A DNA stretch of 64,000 nucleotides, from the NCBI GenBank assembly GCA_027382625.1, contig JAJKFJ010021472.1:26788-90787 (forward strand), read 5' to 3'. This stretch comes from Tetmemena sp. SeJ-2015 (lineage: Eukaryota > Ciliophora > Spirotrichea > Sporadotrichida > Oxytrichidae). A model generated the notes under the pieces. It was given only the letters and a program-made list of their open reading frames with translations, searched no databases and was not told the DNA's origin. The position numbers were made by a program, and so were the translations under genes. How positions within the stretch are numbered: position 1 is the stretch's first letter; the number at the start of each line of letters is the position of its first letter. Below are positions 23,330-36,738 of this stretch, in pieces.

Positions 23330-24800
23330 TCACTGATTACTGCTATTAAAGGTGCCTCTCTCTCTTTATTCCAAAAGCTTTTAATTAACTTCATCACTAT
23401 AATTCTAAGCACTATCGTATTCCTTTCCTTAATTCGAAGGAGCGAAATCAGCTAAGTGTTCACTGCTGCTCACATTTTAGCTAATTAAAATTGAATAGAA
23501 TTTAAAATAAACTGAATAAATAAAACTTATCTTTATCATAAACCATAAGCTATTACGACTATATAAAATCATTAGGAATAAATAATCTACTGTATAATTT
23601 TGAGGGTACATCTTCAATGGTGGTCTGTTTTATTATTAATTAATATCATCTTAGACTGAAAAGTCTTCTTTAACAGCTTTTGATTTAACAAAAGCACTAG
23701 GGTCTTCACTTCTATTTAGAACGCTTTTTTAATGTGATTACCTTTCATAATTATGCTTCAGATGTAAATAAACTGCTGGCTATCTGGGATTCTAATCTCA
23801 CAAAGCATCATTATAAAATTAATAAATTTTAATCTAGAGACTTAACTTCCTCTGTTTGATTCTTCGATTTGAGTTTGTCCATTACTTTCCTTCTTCTCAA
23901 ATTTTAGTTGATGGCATTTATTTGCTGAAGTTCTGCCCCTGTTTCTTCTAGTACTATGGGTTGAGAATAATATTGATCAAACCCATCGCTATCTTCAATT
24001 TAATTATAGCCCTCGTTCTATATGCTTCTTTAGCTCTAAGAATTCATTTGATCATTTCTCTGCATTGCATCTCTATCATGTCTGAGATACAGGATGGATT
24101 AGTTGTTGCTACTTTTGTTTGTTAGATCTTTGATTTTGGAAGGTGATGGAGAATTTCTCAAGTCTTCTCCTTTTTTGGCACTTTCCTCAAATAGACTGGA
24201 CTATTCTACAAGCCCTTTGACTCCTTGAGCTTAATTCCTAGAAAACATCTCTTTTTCCTTTAAAGTTTAATGAGCTATTTGCTACTAGTCCTATTGCACT
24301 TTTGTATTCGACTAGTACTCTAATAAGTTTTTATTAGTTTTTAATGTTTTTAAGGTTTTTTTTTTCGAAAACAATCCGCCCCGGTTAAATTACTTTGCCT
24401 TAATTTGGGCTGCCTACTTCAATATTCCAATTAACTATGTCTTCTGCCATTTGTTGTAGAATGAAATGTATTGGTGAGAAGCTTTCTTGGCTTCAAAGCA
24501 GCGCATAAAGTGAGTGTAATAGAGCTTTGATTTAAACTATTGCTTGAATGTCACTGTAGCATTTTTTTAAATTAAATATAGACGACATTAATGAATAATG
24601 ATTATTTCTGAGTCTTTTGAGAATGACTGGATCTAGTTCTTTCAAGTATTCAGTCTTAGAGACAACTCTAGATGGCTTCCTAGGGTGTTGAAAGTTTAGG
24701 TTTAGATCCTGTTTTAAGTTGCTTATCATATTGTCTATGTTGTCCTTTTACACATGGTAGCTACGAGAATCATCTACTTCTTCACTCTTCTAATAATTAA
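23330..24800 (-). CDS. Unknown Q/N/S-rich protein
   Basis: Coding is visible in several segments: SRSYHVQKDNIDNMISNLKQ and the charged SKTEYLKELDPVILKRLRNN near 24530-24770, then KLYYTHFMRCFEAKKASHQY near 24420-24530 in another frame (an IES lies between). A long low-complexity stretch follows (SPSPSKIKDLTNKSSNNQSI, QPIVLEETGAELQQINAINQ) near 23850-24260, and a C-terminal part near 23330-23480 ends at TGA 23332-23330. TAA/TAG are used heavily for Gln. No family recognised. The N-terminal start is not resolved; ATG 24729 is a candidate but the frame is open further upstream. Confidence 0.6.
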
Positions 24801-24926
24801 TTATATTGAATGATAAGCACATAGAAACGGTATAGAGTCTAATATAAGTGGTGGTTGAAGAATAAGAATTCAAATTTAAATCTACTATAATTATAATACC
24901 TCCATTATCCAAATTCACAATCAATA

Positions 24927-25495
24927 ATGGATTCTTCATAACATAGAAAATATCATAAACACATTAATTTCTGCCTTTTTTAAATACATACTGAAAGAGA
25001 GAGCAGAAAGAGAACTTGCAGTTGCTTAGAAATATTTAGAAGAGCATTTTCCAGAAGACCTTACGGTCTCAGCTAGCTCCAATCCTCTTAGTCAACATTC
25101 TCTCAAAATTTAGAGGATCTGGGAAGCAAGATTAGCTTTAATAACCTAGGAAAGGCTTTCAATAAAGCCAGTTAGGGAGGTAAGTTATAATTCTATGGGT
25201 TTTTATTTTGTTTGACTGCTTCATTTTAAGCCTAAAATATTGAATAGGCGATACAGCTGGCCAAAACACAAACGCGAATGATGTGACTTCCAACAACTTC
25301 TTTGGAAATGGAGGAGTGAATGGCCTAATAATGGATCTAGAGAAACATCAACCAAACCCAAGTGTCGTCATGATCAAGCCCACCTCAAACATATAGAATC
25401 AAGCTGATAGCTAGAATTTTGATCCAGACTACTAATTCAATCTGTTCTTTTTATACAAATATTAAATTGATAATTAGGCATATTCAAAGATATGA
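24927..25495 (+). CDS. Small unknown protein with one spliceosomal intron
   Basis: Probable start at ATG 24927 (MDSSQHRKY), then an IES whose pointer was not resolved, then LKERAERELAVAQKYLEEHF and a segment ending FNKASQGG. A GT...AG intron (25180-25247) joins to DTAGQNTNANDVTSNNFFGN and VVMIKPTSNIQNQADSQNF, with TGA at 25493-25495. Rich in Asn and Gln; no domain recognised. One frame change near 25100 is unexplained. Divergent from the unknown gene to its left, with about 130 bp between them. Confidence 0.6.
25180..25247 (+). other. Spliceosomal intron (68 bp)
   Basis: Begins GTAAGT and ends TAG. Removal keeps the frame (SQGG then DTAGQNT). No matching direct repeats flank it, so it is an intron rather than an IES. 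Confidence 0.8.
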
Positions 25496-25760
25496 CTACA
25501 TGAATAAAAAGTTTGCTCTCAATAAAGAGAATCTCAAAAATATAAGTCAGATTTTATTATTATTATTATCTTTGAGAAAATAAAGTTTAATAACAGTTTA
25601 AACAGCTCTTAATAAATGATAAGTTGATATGTTATGTTCAAAAAATAATTTAAAAATTTATTTTCATAATAAATTTCATAATTTAATTATTAAATAGATA
25701 ATAAAATAAAGTATCCATATCCTTGAACTAATCTTATTAATTTTCTATTCAACATTTCAA
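25496..25760. other. AT-rich spacer
   Basis: About 265 bp of very AT-rich DNA; nothing recognised. Confidence 0.5.
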
Positions 25761-28700
25761 ATGAAATTCCCCAATAAAAATTGCAGATAGTTCCACAACT
25801 TCATTCTTAAAACTCTTCTTGAAGGAGATGAATTAATTAATATTTTTTTATTTTATCAGAGATGAAATAGCATATTGCGAAAGCTTAAAAAGCAGCAACA
25901 TTATGTTTGCTTAATTGAATAGTACTTATAATTTGCCTATGTTCTTGGTGAAATACTTTAAATTTGAGTGCCAAATATGCTACAGACTCTGCTCTCACGC
26001 ACTGCTAGTAGACTGTTGCAAGACTGCGGTGTGTCTAGATTGCAGTCTTGAGGTATCTGATGAATATGAATTACTTGACATCAGAGTGCCTGAATGTCTT
26101 TTCTGCAAAAAAGAAATTATCAACAACTACTAAACATAGCCCATCTCATATATAAGTTATACAATAACTTACATTTGTGTTTAAGGTTTATGTGTTCAGA
26201 GATCCCTATAAGAATGAAAAGAAATTAATCATTAAGAAAACCACACAGAGTCTTAAATTAAGGATGGAGTAAGAAATGACTGCTTAAAAGCAGTAAAAGC
26301 AGTTAGAAGAGCAACAGCAGTTGTAGTTTCAGATGCAGTAGAAATAGAATTTGCATCAGTATGAAAGCTTGAACTAGATGGGCAGTTAGCGCTTTGACGA
26401 TACTAACATCACAGTCATTTAAGAGGAGCAGTATTCTCCAGATGTGCATGGGGAGAATCCATTTTCTGCAGTCAAGCCTACCAAACTGGAATTCATTCAG
26501 AGGACGATAAGGAAGCAGCATTAAGATTTCTTAAGGGAGTCTATTCTCGAGGGAAAGAGCACACACAGAAAGGTCAAGAAGCATCTTGAATTAGAGGAGG
26601 AGTCTTCTGCCTTTTCTTCGAGCAAAGGAGGCGATGGTCTCAGATATTTAGCATTTTCATATTTGATTAATGATGAATGAATGATTTCAGAATTAAAGAC
26701 AAGATAAGCCAAATGTTTGATGACATGCTAAAGAGCAGCTGCAGGACAAAGCAAGACAAAGATCTTAGCATAATAGACTCACCAGACATAACAATCGGCT
26801 CAAGCAGAGGTGAAATTAGAAATCCAGGTAGCGGAGAAAGCGTTACCTTGAGAATGGGCCCTGGTTACTCTACCTAGATAAACATCTCCCAATTCAATCA
26901 GAATGCTTCTGGCATCAACCATTTTCTCTAAAATTCTAGCTCCAAAAACAAGGGAAGTAGTGAGGAGCAAGATGAAGGTGAAAGAGAGGGCAGAAGTGAG
27001 TTACTTGATACTATGTGCCCCACTTAGATTAATCTAGACAACAAGATGTTCTACAATAAAATGAATAGTAATAACAATTCCAAGTACATCAATAGTGAGA
27101 TGGACTTGAGTCTTAAGATATTCCCAGCAGATGAAGAGAGCAAACCTCAGTTCCCAAATAAAAAACCGATTTTAGGAAAGAAGAGAGCTACTCATGGGAG
27201 AACAAAGTCTGGCCTTCAGTATAATAATCTTCACAAAGAAAACTCTTAAAGAGGTAAAATGATTAAAATTTAGCTTAATTAATTACTCTTAAGAATCTTC
27301 AAGCCCCCGCTCGGCTTGCAATTAAGAATATGATGTGCTGAGTGAAAAGAGCTCATCATCTCGTTCTTTGAAGAAGCAGCCACTTGGAAATTTGCTATCT
27401 AACCAATTTATGGACCCTAGTCACTGCCCTGCTTCAAAGAGAATGAGAAAACGAAAAGACAACAGCTAGAACAGTTAAATCCTCCTATTTTCAAAGGCAA
27501 ATTTATTTAATTATGTTTGAAAAATAGTGTTCTTAAATCAAGAAGGGGAGAATGAGGACAAAGAGAACGAAAATGTTTTTAACATTTCAAGCAACTAGAT
27601 TTTTTTACTCTAGCTCAATCTTAATTTTAGATCGGCCAAGATAGTTTGTCTTTCTAAAGTAATGGGTAAAAGAGAAATGGGCAAGTCTCAATAGATCAAT
27701 AGCACAATAATCTTAATATCCAGCTTGCTAAGAGAGCAAGAAAGCTTTGAGAATTGGTTACAAAACCCCCTTAATCATCTATATTGTTGGTTTTAATTTA
27801 TAGTACCTCCCGACATAATTATTGATAGCCAATTTATACATATCATTGCATTTAAATTAAAAGAGAATAATTTGAAAATAATCTTTTTTTTTAAAAATGG
27901 CAGATATCCTTTCAACCTAAAGAACGGATTTATGTTCAGAGGAAAGCTCTTCCTAATTCAATTATCTTACTCTCAACTCTTTCTACTACTTTAGTTGAAA
28001 ATGAAGATGAAGAAAAGTTTGATAGTTTCCGTAAACTTGCCTCCGAAGAAATCTTGAAAGAAATAGGGGTGGACATTTAAAAATTCTTGTCACCGCAAAC
28101 AAGCGCACAATTCAAACATTATCAAGAAAGTTTCGAAACTCCCTCTCCACTGATCACATCTTCCACATACACTTCATGAGCAAGGATTTCTACCCAGCCT
28201 TGATCAACTAGATCAGCATCTATCCTCCAGTTAAATTTTGATTTAATTTTGAAATTTCCAGCAAGTAGAAGAATTAGGAAAGCCATCCTCTCAGAGCGAG
28301 CAATTAGTTACCTAGCCTAAAAGATCTATCGAAGTGCTTGACTTAGCCAAATTTTTCAGATGGCAAACCCTAACCTCCAAAGATTCTACAGATGAAGTTC
28401 AACCAGCAAAGGTTCTCAAAGCCAATGCCAACTGATGAGGAATTGGAACAGTTCTAAGAAAACCATAAAATAAGAATGCAGAAGATTGAACAGAGATTTG
28501 CATCTGCCTCCAATCATGCTTAATAACAAAATGATGGTCATTCTCTGCCCAATAAAGATGGGATTCTTAAGAACCAGTTAGAGGTGATCTCTGATTAAGT
28601 TTAAAAATTAATGGAGGACTAAGAGTCTGAAGGAGAGACTAATCCCTAAATAGGAAATCAAAATGCCCAAAATAAACAATTCTTAAAAGGCAAAATGTTT

Positions 28701-29509
28701 GAAGAATCGAAGCAAAATAGGTAAAAGTCTACCCTTTAAAGCAATTCCAGCACATAATAAGATGACTTGCTTGTTTAAGATCTTAGTGATGAAGAGGAGC
28801 GCTCTCTAATAAAAAACAAATCGGATTATCAGCCCACTCTAAAAATTGTAAAGAAGAGTAAAGAACAACAAGAGCTTGAAAACCAACTGAAATGTATGAA
28901 AGCATTGATAGATTTAGATGTAAACAAACAGCATATTCAATTATAAATTAGCCTTTTAAATTCGAGCAACTCATAAGTGGAGGCTAAATTACATAGATGC
29001 AAGTATCTAATGATGAAGATTTTGGGAACATAGAGAGTATTCTTGATTTGGAGGAAACCAAATCTTATCAGAAACAGGATCTAATTGGTATATTCTCTTC
29101 CACCATTCAAATTCAAGATATCATTTTTTGTGAAGATTCATTTATTTCATATAAGATGAGGAAAAATCAGATAAATCTCATTTGTACACCACTCACTTGG
29201 GATGGTAAAGCTCTCAGATTGCCAGGCTCAATAAAACATTAAGAAATAGAGACTTCACTAAAACCCTTTCTTAATGATCCATTGATGATACCTAACAGTA
29301 TTCAATAAGAGGCCAGCTAATAGGAGTGCACAGATTTCAAATACAATGAGCATGGTATCTACAGCGACCATAGTGAAGACGAGGAAGCTGAGGTTTACTA
29401 GTTTTAGTAGGAGTCAAACACTGAAAATGGAGGAGAGGAAGACGAAGTTGTAGAATTTCAGAAGTCCAAAAAATCTCATCCTACTGTTAAGAATGGAGGC
29501 TGGTTTTGA
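25761..29509 (+). CDS. RING-finger protein with long low-complexity tail
   Basis: Start ATG 25761 (MKFPNKNCRQFHNF). After a 34-bp IES the protein runs into a RING-like zinc motif: FECQICYRL, VDCCKTAVCLDC, then PECLFCKKE, that is C-x2-C, CC-x4-C-x2-C and C-x2-C. The CC pair and spacing resemble RBBP6-type E3 ligases, but no DWNN domain precedes it. A Q-rich coiled segment follows (QKQQKQLEEQQQLQFQMQQK), then Ser/Asn-rich and acidic regions, ending TGA 29507-29509. Frame breaks near 26680, 28075 (A-run) and 29005 make it possible that more than one gene is present. E3 ubiquitin ligase activity is an inference from the RING only. Confidence 0.6.
25825..25858 (+). other. IES (34 bp), pointer GAGATGAA
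   Basis: GAGATGAA at 25825-25832 and 25859-25866. Joining gives LLEGDEIAYCESLKS in frame. Confidence 0.87.
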
Positions 29510-29610
29510 AATATAGACAATTTATTTCTTAAGAAGTAATTATTTCATAACCTAATTTACAAGCCATATTGTTTATTTAACTAATCAAGTCACAATTTCA
29601 ACAGAGTCAG

Positions 29611-30454
29611 TCATTGATAAAACTTGAATTCTTCTCCTCCGATTTGTTTGTGAGAAGGGCTGATATACTTAAATTAAAAATAAAATACAAAATGAGAAAA
29701 AAATATCAGTGGATAAGTCTGCAGCAGGCTCTCTCTTTTAAATAGATTTCTCTATGCTTTGACCTTTAACCCAACTGTTTCCTTCTCTCTTAGTGCAAAT
29801 CATGCATCCAAAGCAAGGAAGACTGTTCTAGTTTTATTGCTTTTAATATACACCCATGAAACTTGTTTAATACTCGAGCCTTCCTTCATTCATGTCGTCA
29901 TTTAATCTAAAATTGTTGAGTTAAGAAATAATTTGATTATAAATTGACTGCTGCTACTTAAAATTTACTTACTTCTCTCTAACTCCGTATTGCCAAAGCA
30001 TGTAAAACTCATCCATAGAGAGTCTGAACTTTTAAGGCTGGTCTAATTTCGCCTCTATCATCACTTCTATGTAATCATAGACCTAGTCCATATTTTAGTC
30101 CAGCTTTCTTTCTTTTCGGAAATGCTTCATCACATAGTTAATAATTTATAATTTCTAAAAAGAATTTCGTATTTAGCAATTAATTGAAGTTAAGTTTTTC
30201 ATTAAACTCGATCATGTTAATCTCCTTATCTAATTCCAGATTAATACTTATCTTAAGCTATTGATTTCTGATTCAGAATAGAAAAGAGGAAAACACTTTT
30301 CACTAATTCATCCCTCCTACTTACTCTGTAACTTTAGAGCACAATAGATATCCTTGACAACTCTATTCTAAGTATCTGTGAATTCACTCACACTATACTT
30401 TTCATCTTTTAATCTAGGACCTTAGAAAATTCCACACCCTGCTCTGTTCCCCAT
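29611..30454 (-). CDS. Small unknown protein (about 230 residues)
   Basis: ATG at 30454-30452 (MGNRAGCGIFQGPRLKDEKY). An intron starting GTAAGT follows CALKLQ. A middle part reads LELDKEINMIEFNEKLNFNQ, then INYVMKHFRKERKLDQNMDQ and SMDEFYMLWQYGVREK. A second GTAAGT...TTTTAG intron lies near 29905-29970, and after it come LPCFGCMICTKREGNSW and, across an IES, ISPSHKQIGGEEFKFYQ with TGA 29613-29611. No family recognised. Divergent from the Mei2-like gene, about 280 bp apart. Confidence 0.72.
29663..29702 (-). other. IES (40 bp), pointer ATAT
   Basis: ATAT at 29663-29666 and 29703-29706. Removal changes the frame and gives a short natural C-terminus (LSTDISPSHKQIGG) in place of a hydrophobic AT-rich read-through. 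Confidence 0.75.
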
Positions 30455-30737
30455 TTAAACTTATCCCTTTTTAATTTGTTTCAAGTTAATTTATCTTCAA
30501 TTATCTAAAAAAAATATGCTTTAGAATAAGTCATTCAGTAAAAAATAACTCTTACTTAAATAGGTTATAAACGATCTATTATAGTAAAAATCTGAATTGA
30601 TACAAACCAGAATAGGATTTACATGTTCATATAAACTTATTTGAGAGGAGGTGGGATTAAGGGAATAAGGGCGATGGTATAAATATTAAATTATTATGTT
30701 TAGCTAATAAGCAAGCAATAATACGCTCAATCAAACT

Positions 30738-33700
30738 ATGCAGGCTATCGGGCCGCAAACCTCAAATCCCTCAAAACCTTTCGCACAGCCCAATTCCTCC
30801 ATAAGATTTAACCAGCAGGCTTACAAAAAATCTAAAACTAAAATTCAATCATGATTGTAATCATCTTTAGTAGCAATCTATTCTTATTAAACTAATGGTG
30901 GATTCGAAGCCCAATAGCTTCTTAATCAGAATCAACTATTGGCACAGCCTACTGCACAAAGCGTCTCTCTTCAGAATCACTTTTTACAGTCAAATCAGTT
31001 TTCTGCCTCTCAGCATTAAAATGTGATGAATCATCCATCTATAATCTTAATTATTTATCAGCCATAGGAATTTCTCCTCAGTCAAGTTTATTAAAAGCAA
31101 ACTTAAGTTGATCATCTAAATTTTTTATTATATGCACAAATAATGAAATGACCCTTCTTTTATGCCAAATCAATCCTAAAATAGCTTCCCGACATCAATC
31201 TTATAATTCTTTATAAATATAATTTATCAATATTTTCACTATAAGCATTAAAAAGCTAATTTATTTAAATGGCTGTTCCGAAGTCAAGCGGTGTGAATCG
31301 GAAACTGTTTGTGAAGTAAGTAAAGATGATTTTAGTTTCACTAATAATTGACTTCGAATTGCTTTTTTCCCACTATATCTTTGCTCTTTCGAGTGATCTT
31401 CATCAGCTAGTTTCTTCATCATCATTTATAAAATTTGAGAAATTACTTTAACTAAATCCATATATGGAAATTGAATTTCTTTGAGTTTGCTGAAATCATA
31501 TTCTTAAATGCGCAAAAAATATAGTACTCACAATTTTTATAATAGAGGAGTGTCTCCGATACTTGGACCCACTAACGACCCAATGAGAGTGAGCCTTTAA
31601 GCTTTGAATGGCGGAGGATACTCCGCCTAAAAAAGCATGCCACAAGAAATCCAGTTGCAAAATTCACAGCTCGGCCATCCTTTTCATCCAACCTCTCATA
31701 ACTTGCAAAAGCAGCTTCTCCTAACAATAGCTCTCAATTAAAATCATGTTGAGATGAAGGGTGTTATTTTTTAAGTTTTAAATTACCTACTCATCTGAAT
31801 GGAGCAGACCAGTTAGCCTCAATGTCACTTGTATTTAATTTACTTTGCTTTAAATATTTAAATGTCTTCGTTCGGCTAAATGCAATAAGCAATTCCCCTA
31901 TTAAAAAAAGTCAACTTTACCATGATTCTCTCTATGCCCGGCAACTTGAGTAGTTAGAGTATTAGAACCGGATCAGTGGTGGTATTATGGGAAACCCACT
32001 TTCAGCTGATTAACACTAAATTTATCAATCCTAAGGAATCCAAAACCATGCGCAACTTTCAGGATACTCTCAAAATGCACTTTCCTCACAAAGAATGCAT
32101 CCTAATAGTTAAGCGCCAACTCAAATTCAAAGCAGTAAGATGATGACGCCCTCTGCAAACTAGATGAAGCGCGTATTTATCTCCTTATCATAATACATTT
32201 CTTGATGATGAATCTTGGAAGTCCTTATTAGATCTAGGGAAACTATTTTAACTCGAGCGGATATAATAATAGTCACATCTCACACCAATAGTAATAGCAC
32301 CTTCATACCTCCCTCACAACTTAAAATTTAGCAAATTCCAATCCGGCACAGCTACAACACTCTGCTTTACTCAGCCAGAGAGCGCCATATTCAGGTAAAT
32401 TAGAATGCTGTTAAAAGCCTAACAAACGCTAATTAATTAGAGAGCTAAGAAATTCTGCAACCAGCTTCTTTCAGCATGCTGCAATAGAATTTAGTATCTC
32501 AATTAGATGGTGTTTCAGCTATTAATAATGGATAGCTAATAGGGGTACCTCAATCAGCCATATCTTTTGATAATTAAGGGTAATTTTTTACTTCTATTAG
32601 CTGAAAATTATCTTAAAAATAGTGAAAACTTTTACTTACATTATATATTTTTATTTAAGAGTTTTATCTTATCAAACATAATTATCTTTTAAGTAATAAA
32701 AATCAATTAAAGAATTTTAAGAATTCAGGTATCTGTTAGCTTCTATTGAAATATTGACGATTTTTTTTGTCTTAAAATTTCTATCAATTTTCCATTCTTA
32801 TGATAATAAAAATCTCATATTTATTACCTTCGCTGTAGAATAATAGTTCTTAAATTGAATACTTGATCTCTCCATATACATATTTGAATCAATGGACCGA
32901 GAGGGAGCGAGCCTTAAACTGCTAGAAGAAACCCTGCTCATAGTTTGGTGAATAGCCAAGAGTAATAGAATACTTTCGAGGTTTATTTGAGTAACATCGA
33001 CAGGGCGACATCTATTCTCATTTCAAATGAGATACACGCCAACTGCTCAGTCAAAGAACTCAGCTTCCAATACATTGACAAGGAGTAAGTCCAGCAAAGA
33101 TATTATGATAATTCGGAGGGAGGTAGAAGGGGGTGTTTATATTTTTCACTTTAATTATCATAAATAGCAAAAATATTTACTCGCATTTTAGGATCTTCCT
33201 GCTGAGGTTTAACGATGACGAGTCAGCTTAATGGGTTTTAAAAAAATATGACGGGCTCTAAGTCAATGATAAGAAAATTAAAGCCATTTTCGATGTCAAA
33301 ACCCGCCAAAGACTACAAAATATAAATGGTTTTTGAACTTTTAAGCATATATCAAGACCGCAAAGATATTAGTACTACTCATCACTCAAGCCAATCAAAG
33401 AGTCTCAGGCAGATGGGGATGACGACCAAGGCTCAGACACCTCCAACTCACTTTGAGATGATACAAAATAATTTCTAGAGTTACTTAAAAATTTAGTATA
33501 TGTTTCGATACAAAAGTTTTCTCAGATAGAGCGTAATCGAATGCCAAAAATTCGAATGGATCCGATAATAGCTCGTCACTGATCAATCCTTTTAATTTGA
33601 TGTCTTTTTAGTAACTGATGAGGTCTCATACTTTGCAAGAATAAAAAGTGTCGACGATAAATTATCAAGATCAGACAGGCGTGAGTGAGTCTGAGCCTAC

Positions 33701-36700
33701 CCCTTCAACTCGCAGAGAGGTTTTTAGCCAAATCCATTTGCTATCTTCTTCGCTCGATCGATCCCCCACCGCTGGATATCCTCAAAGTGCTTTGGCTCAT
33801 TAAAATTTCTCACAAAGATCTTCCGCTGCCTGCTAAGCTATTTCACACAGCGTTTAGGATCCATTCACTCAAGCTTAAGGCTTCATTGGAGATTTAAACA
33901 CTTAAATGCAACAGCAAAATTAAGTCTAAGCTCAGGCAGCAAATCCTAGTCACTAACAGCTCACTAATATGCAGCAGCATGCAGCTCATTATTGTTAGAT
34001 TATTCATTATAGATGCCCTCTCCAATAATTTTGGCAATCTTCTAGTTAAAAATTATTTGGCTACATAATGATATAACTTTTAAATCGGAGAATCAAAATT
34101 ATTTTTTAAAAAGTAATATTTTTGTGATCCAACGATAATAAGCTATCGCGAATTAGCAATTTTTGAGCGCGTATAACGAGCAAAACCCGACTCAATTCTA
34201 AAATTAATTTCCTCATCAGTAGATGGTAAACCAATCTTTCTATCAGCCTTCAACCCCACCTTTGCTTGCTTAATAGCAGTCTCAGCTTAAAATACTTTAA
34301 ATACAATAAGATACTTATTTATAATATAAAGCTGAATATCTCATTCAACCAAATAAAACCCACTCCTTTTTTAAAAGCATCCATATATATTTATAAAATA
34401 ACTTTTGACTAGTACATAAATTCCTAGAAGTAGATAAACCGATTAGGAAGAGGTGTGTCCGGGATCCAAAATCAGTTAGCTAAGAGTTTGCACGTTTCTG
34501 GCAGCAATAACGTGGGACAACGCTTGAGTAATCTAATTTTGAACTAAAATTAGATGTCAGAATAAGCCAATGTCTCCAAAGATTGCTATAAATTGATCAA
34601 TTATTGCATGAATTTTATGAGAGATTCTTTTAACAAAAGCAATAGCTTCTAGCTTGTATCACAGAATTTTCATTCAGATGATAACTAAGAAAGTAAAAAG
34701 CAAGAGGATTAAGAGGATAAGTATTCTTAGTGATAATTAACGTTATAGTAATTAAAAATTATATTTGGAGGAAGTATTCGCAGCCGTTCGGTTATAGCTC
34801 GTCTAGATCCGGCTTGATGATTCAAAAAGCTCCAAGTCTGAAATAAAATCGCAGTTTTCTCGATACCTATATCGGGCTCTGCAAGAGTGAGAGTATTAGC
34901 GACTCCTAAAACGAGGAGAATAATTAGTACCTTGGCCACTAGAATATCTCCTTCTGTTCTGATAATAGAGAAAACTCTTACGGTTAGACTCTCAGAAACG
35001 CCATGAACACGCAGACTGTTAAAAACATTTCAACTAGAAGTGATTCTGACAACTCACACCAAATTAATCATCAAATTATGGTTCAGCATTACTAAAGTCC
35101 AGAGTCGGGATAAAAAATTGCACTAACCTAGCGCACTCATAACCTCGATAGCTCACTAGACATTATGAGAAGGTCGAATTCAGGGAATAACAGCCCACCC
35201 AAGTTTTCAACACCTGGAGCGAAGTAAAATAGCTCAATGCATCACTTCGGATCTTCGTAGAACCTGAGTAACTATATCAGAATTAATCATGAGATACCCC
35301 AGGCTTCAGCCACTCAATAAATTCAAGGTCCCTATCTTTAAATATAAATTCATTCTATTTCGAGCTATATCACGTGAGAAATTTCTCAGCTGAACAGCAG
35401 TTTTACTAAACTCAATAGTCAGACCAGATGATGCAACATATGTTCTAACCTCAGCAAATGAACTCTGTCCAACTAAATCACTCTATGTCTCTTCAGACGG
35501 TCTAAACTAGATTCCAGAACGGCGGCTCCTACAATTAATATTTGAGCACTGCCAAAGACTTGAGTAACCTGAGTTTGTATGGCTAGCCAATTTCTCTCAA
35601 TTCCAACCTGCCTCTAAGTGCTTCTAACTCATCAGCTGACCTGACCCAAAATTAAGGTTCCAGATACTCACTACAGAATAGAGGAAAGGGCAAAAATAAT
35701 TCAGGTGTTGGCGCTGGCAAGGGGCCTGGAGAATAAAAAAGCCATCAGTAATTAAGAAGTGCATATAAAGATAGTTCTGACGTTTTATCCGAGGAGCATT
35801 ATGTGATAGATGATGAGAAAATTAAGAGTGGAGAGGATTTATATACTAATGCGGCTTATATATTGACAGTGTATTTTGAGATTTGAGAACTACAGTTATG
35901 GTTAAAAACATCCCAAATAAGTACACTTAGAAAAATCTCTTAGATGAAATAAATTAGAACAACAAGGGCAAGTATGATTTCATCTACCTACCAATAGATT
36001 TTGCGAATAAAGCCAACACTGGCTATGGCTTTGTGAACTTTCTAAATCATAATTATTATGTTATATTTTGCAATAATTTTAAATCCCTTGTTCATTATTG
36101 AGTTCAAATAGGAATTCTAGGACAGGAAATGGAAAAGGTTTTAGTCTTAGAAGAAGTGTGAGCTCAAATATGGACGCCTCTAAGGCATTTAGAAACTTTC
36201 AGAGCACTTTTAGAACTCTCAGGTGTCAGCTCAAGTTGACAAAGAGGTGAGACCAAGAAAGTTCGAGGATACTTTAAATTAGAGATATATCTTAAATCTG
36301 ATTATTATTAGATAACGCCAAGAAGGATCAGAGTCAGGAGATCATGCGCATCTGCTAAAAGTACAATCTTCAAAATTCAGAGCTTTTCTTGAATTTCAAA
36401 AGCAATCAGCAACTTTCCAACAGACCCAACAAAGGTTCAAATTAAATTGCATTTTTTTCCTGATTTGTATATACTTAAATATTAGCCAGCATAGCTAATA
36501 GAACATGTACAATTACTACTACGGACAACCAAATTAGCAGAACCGCCACCATCCTTACTCAAACCCTGCTCTCATGAGAACTAATACTTTTAGTGACAGT
36601 ACTGATTCGCTAAGCAACATTCAGCTAACTTGCCAGCTGAATTAGGAAGATACCTACAAGTCTGTCAATTCCTAACATAATCATTTGCATAACTTGCTCA

Positions 36701-36738
36701 CTTTTTCTATTGTTATGAACAAAAAAGAGAGTCCTTGA
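30738..36738 (+). CDS. Mei2-like RNA-binding protein
   Basis: ATG 30738 ([20 protein letters not shown]) opens a long Q/N/S-rich region. An RRM-like domain spans an intron near 32990-33320 ([13 protein letters not shown], then [20 protein letters not shown]). More low-complexity sequence follows, then the diagnostic C-terminal Mei2 RRM near 35880-36240: [40 protein letters not shown], and across an [23 protein letters not shown] and GRLQGIQKLSEHFQNSQ. In yeast and plants Mei2 and its relatives bind RNA and control meiosis and development; whether that holds here is unknown. The last part ([20 protein letters not shown] to TGA 36736-36738) is assigned to it by continuity only. Several junctions between 31 and 35 kb remain unresolved. 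Confidence 0.85.
30835..30888 (+). other. IES (54 bp), pointer AAACTAA
   Basis: AAACTAA at 30835-30841 and 30889-30895. Joining gives [18 protein letters not shown]; unjoined, the frame meets TGA. Confidence 0.87.
33085..33191 (+). other. Spliceosomal intron (107 bp)
   Basis: GTAAGT donor and TTTTAG acceptor. Removal joins QYIDKE to [12 protein letters not shown] inside an RRM-like domain. No flanking pointer repeat. Confidence 0.82.
36043..36079 (+). other. IES (37 bp) inside the Mei2 RRM, pointer TAAAT
   Basis: TAAAT at 36043-36047 and 36080-36084. Joining restores [17 protein letters not shown], the conserved Mei2 RRM core. Confidence 0.87.

Noticed and set aside
34727..34939. Minus-strand open frame beginning [17 protein letters not shown], resembling a secreted peptide
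   Set aside because: The plus strand here is a long open frame of the Mei2-like gene ([20 protein letters not shown] and onward). The minus frame is its shadow.
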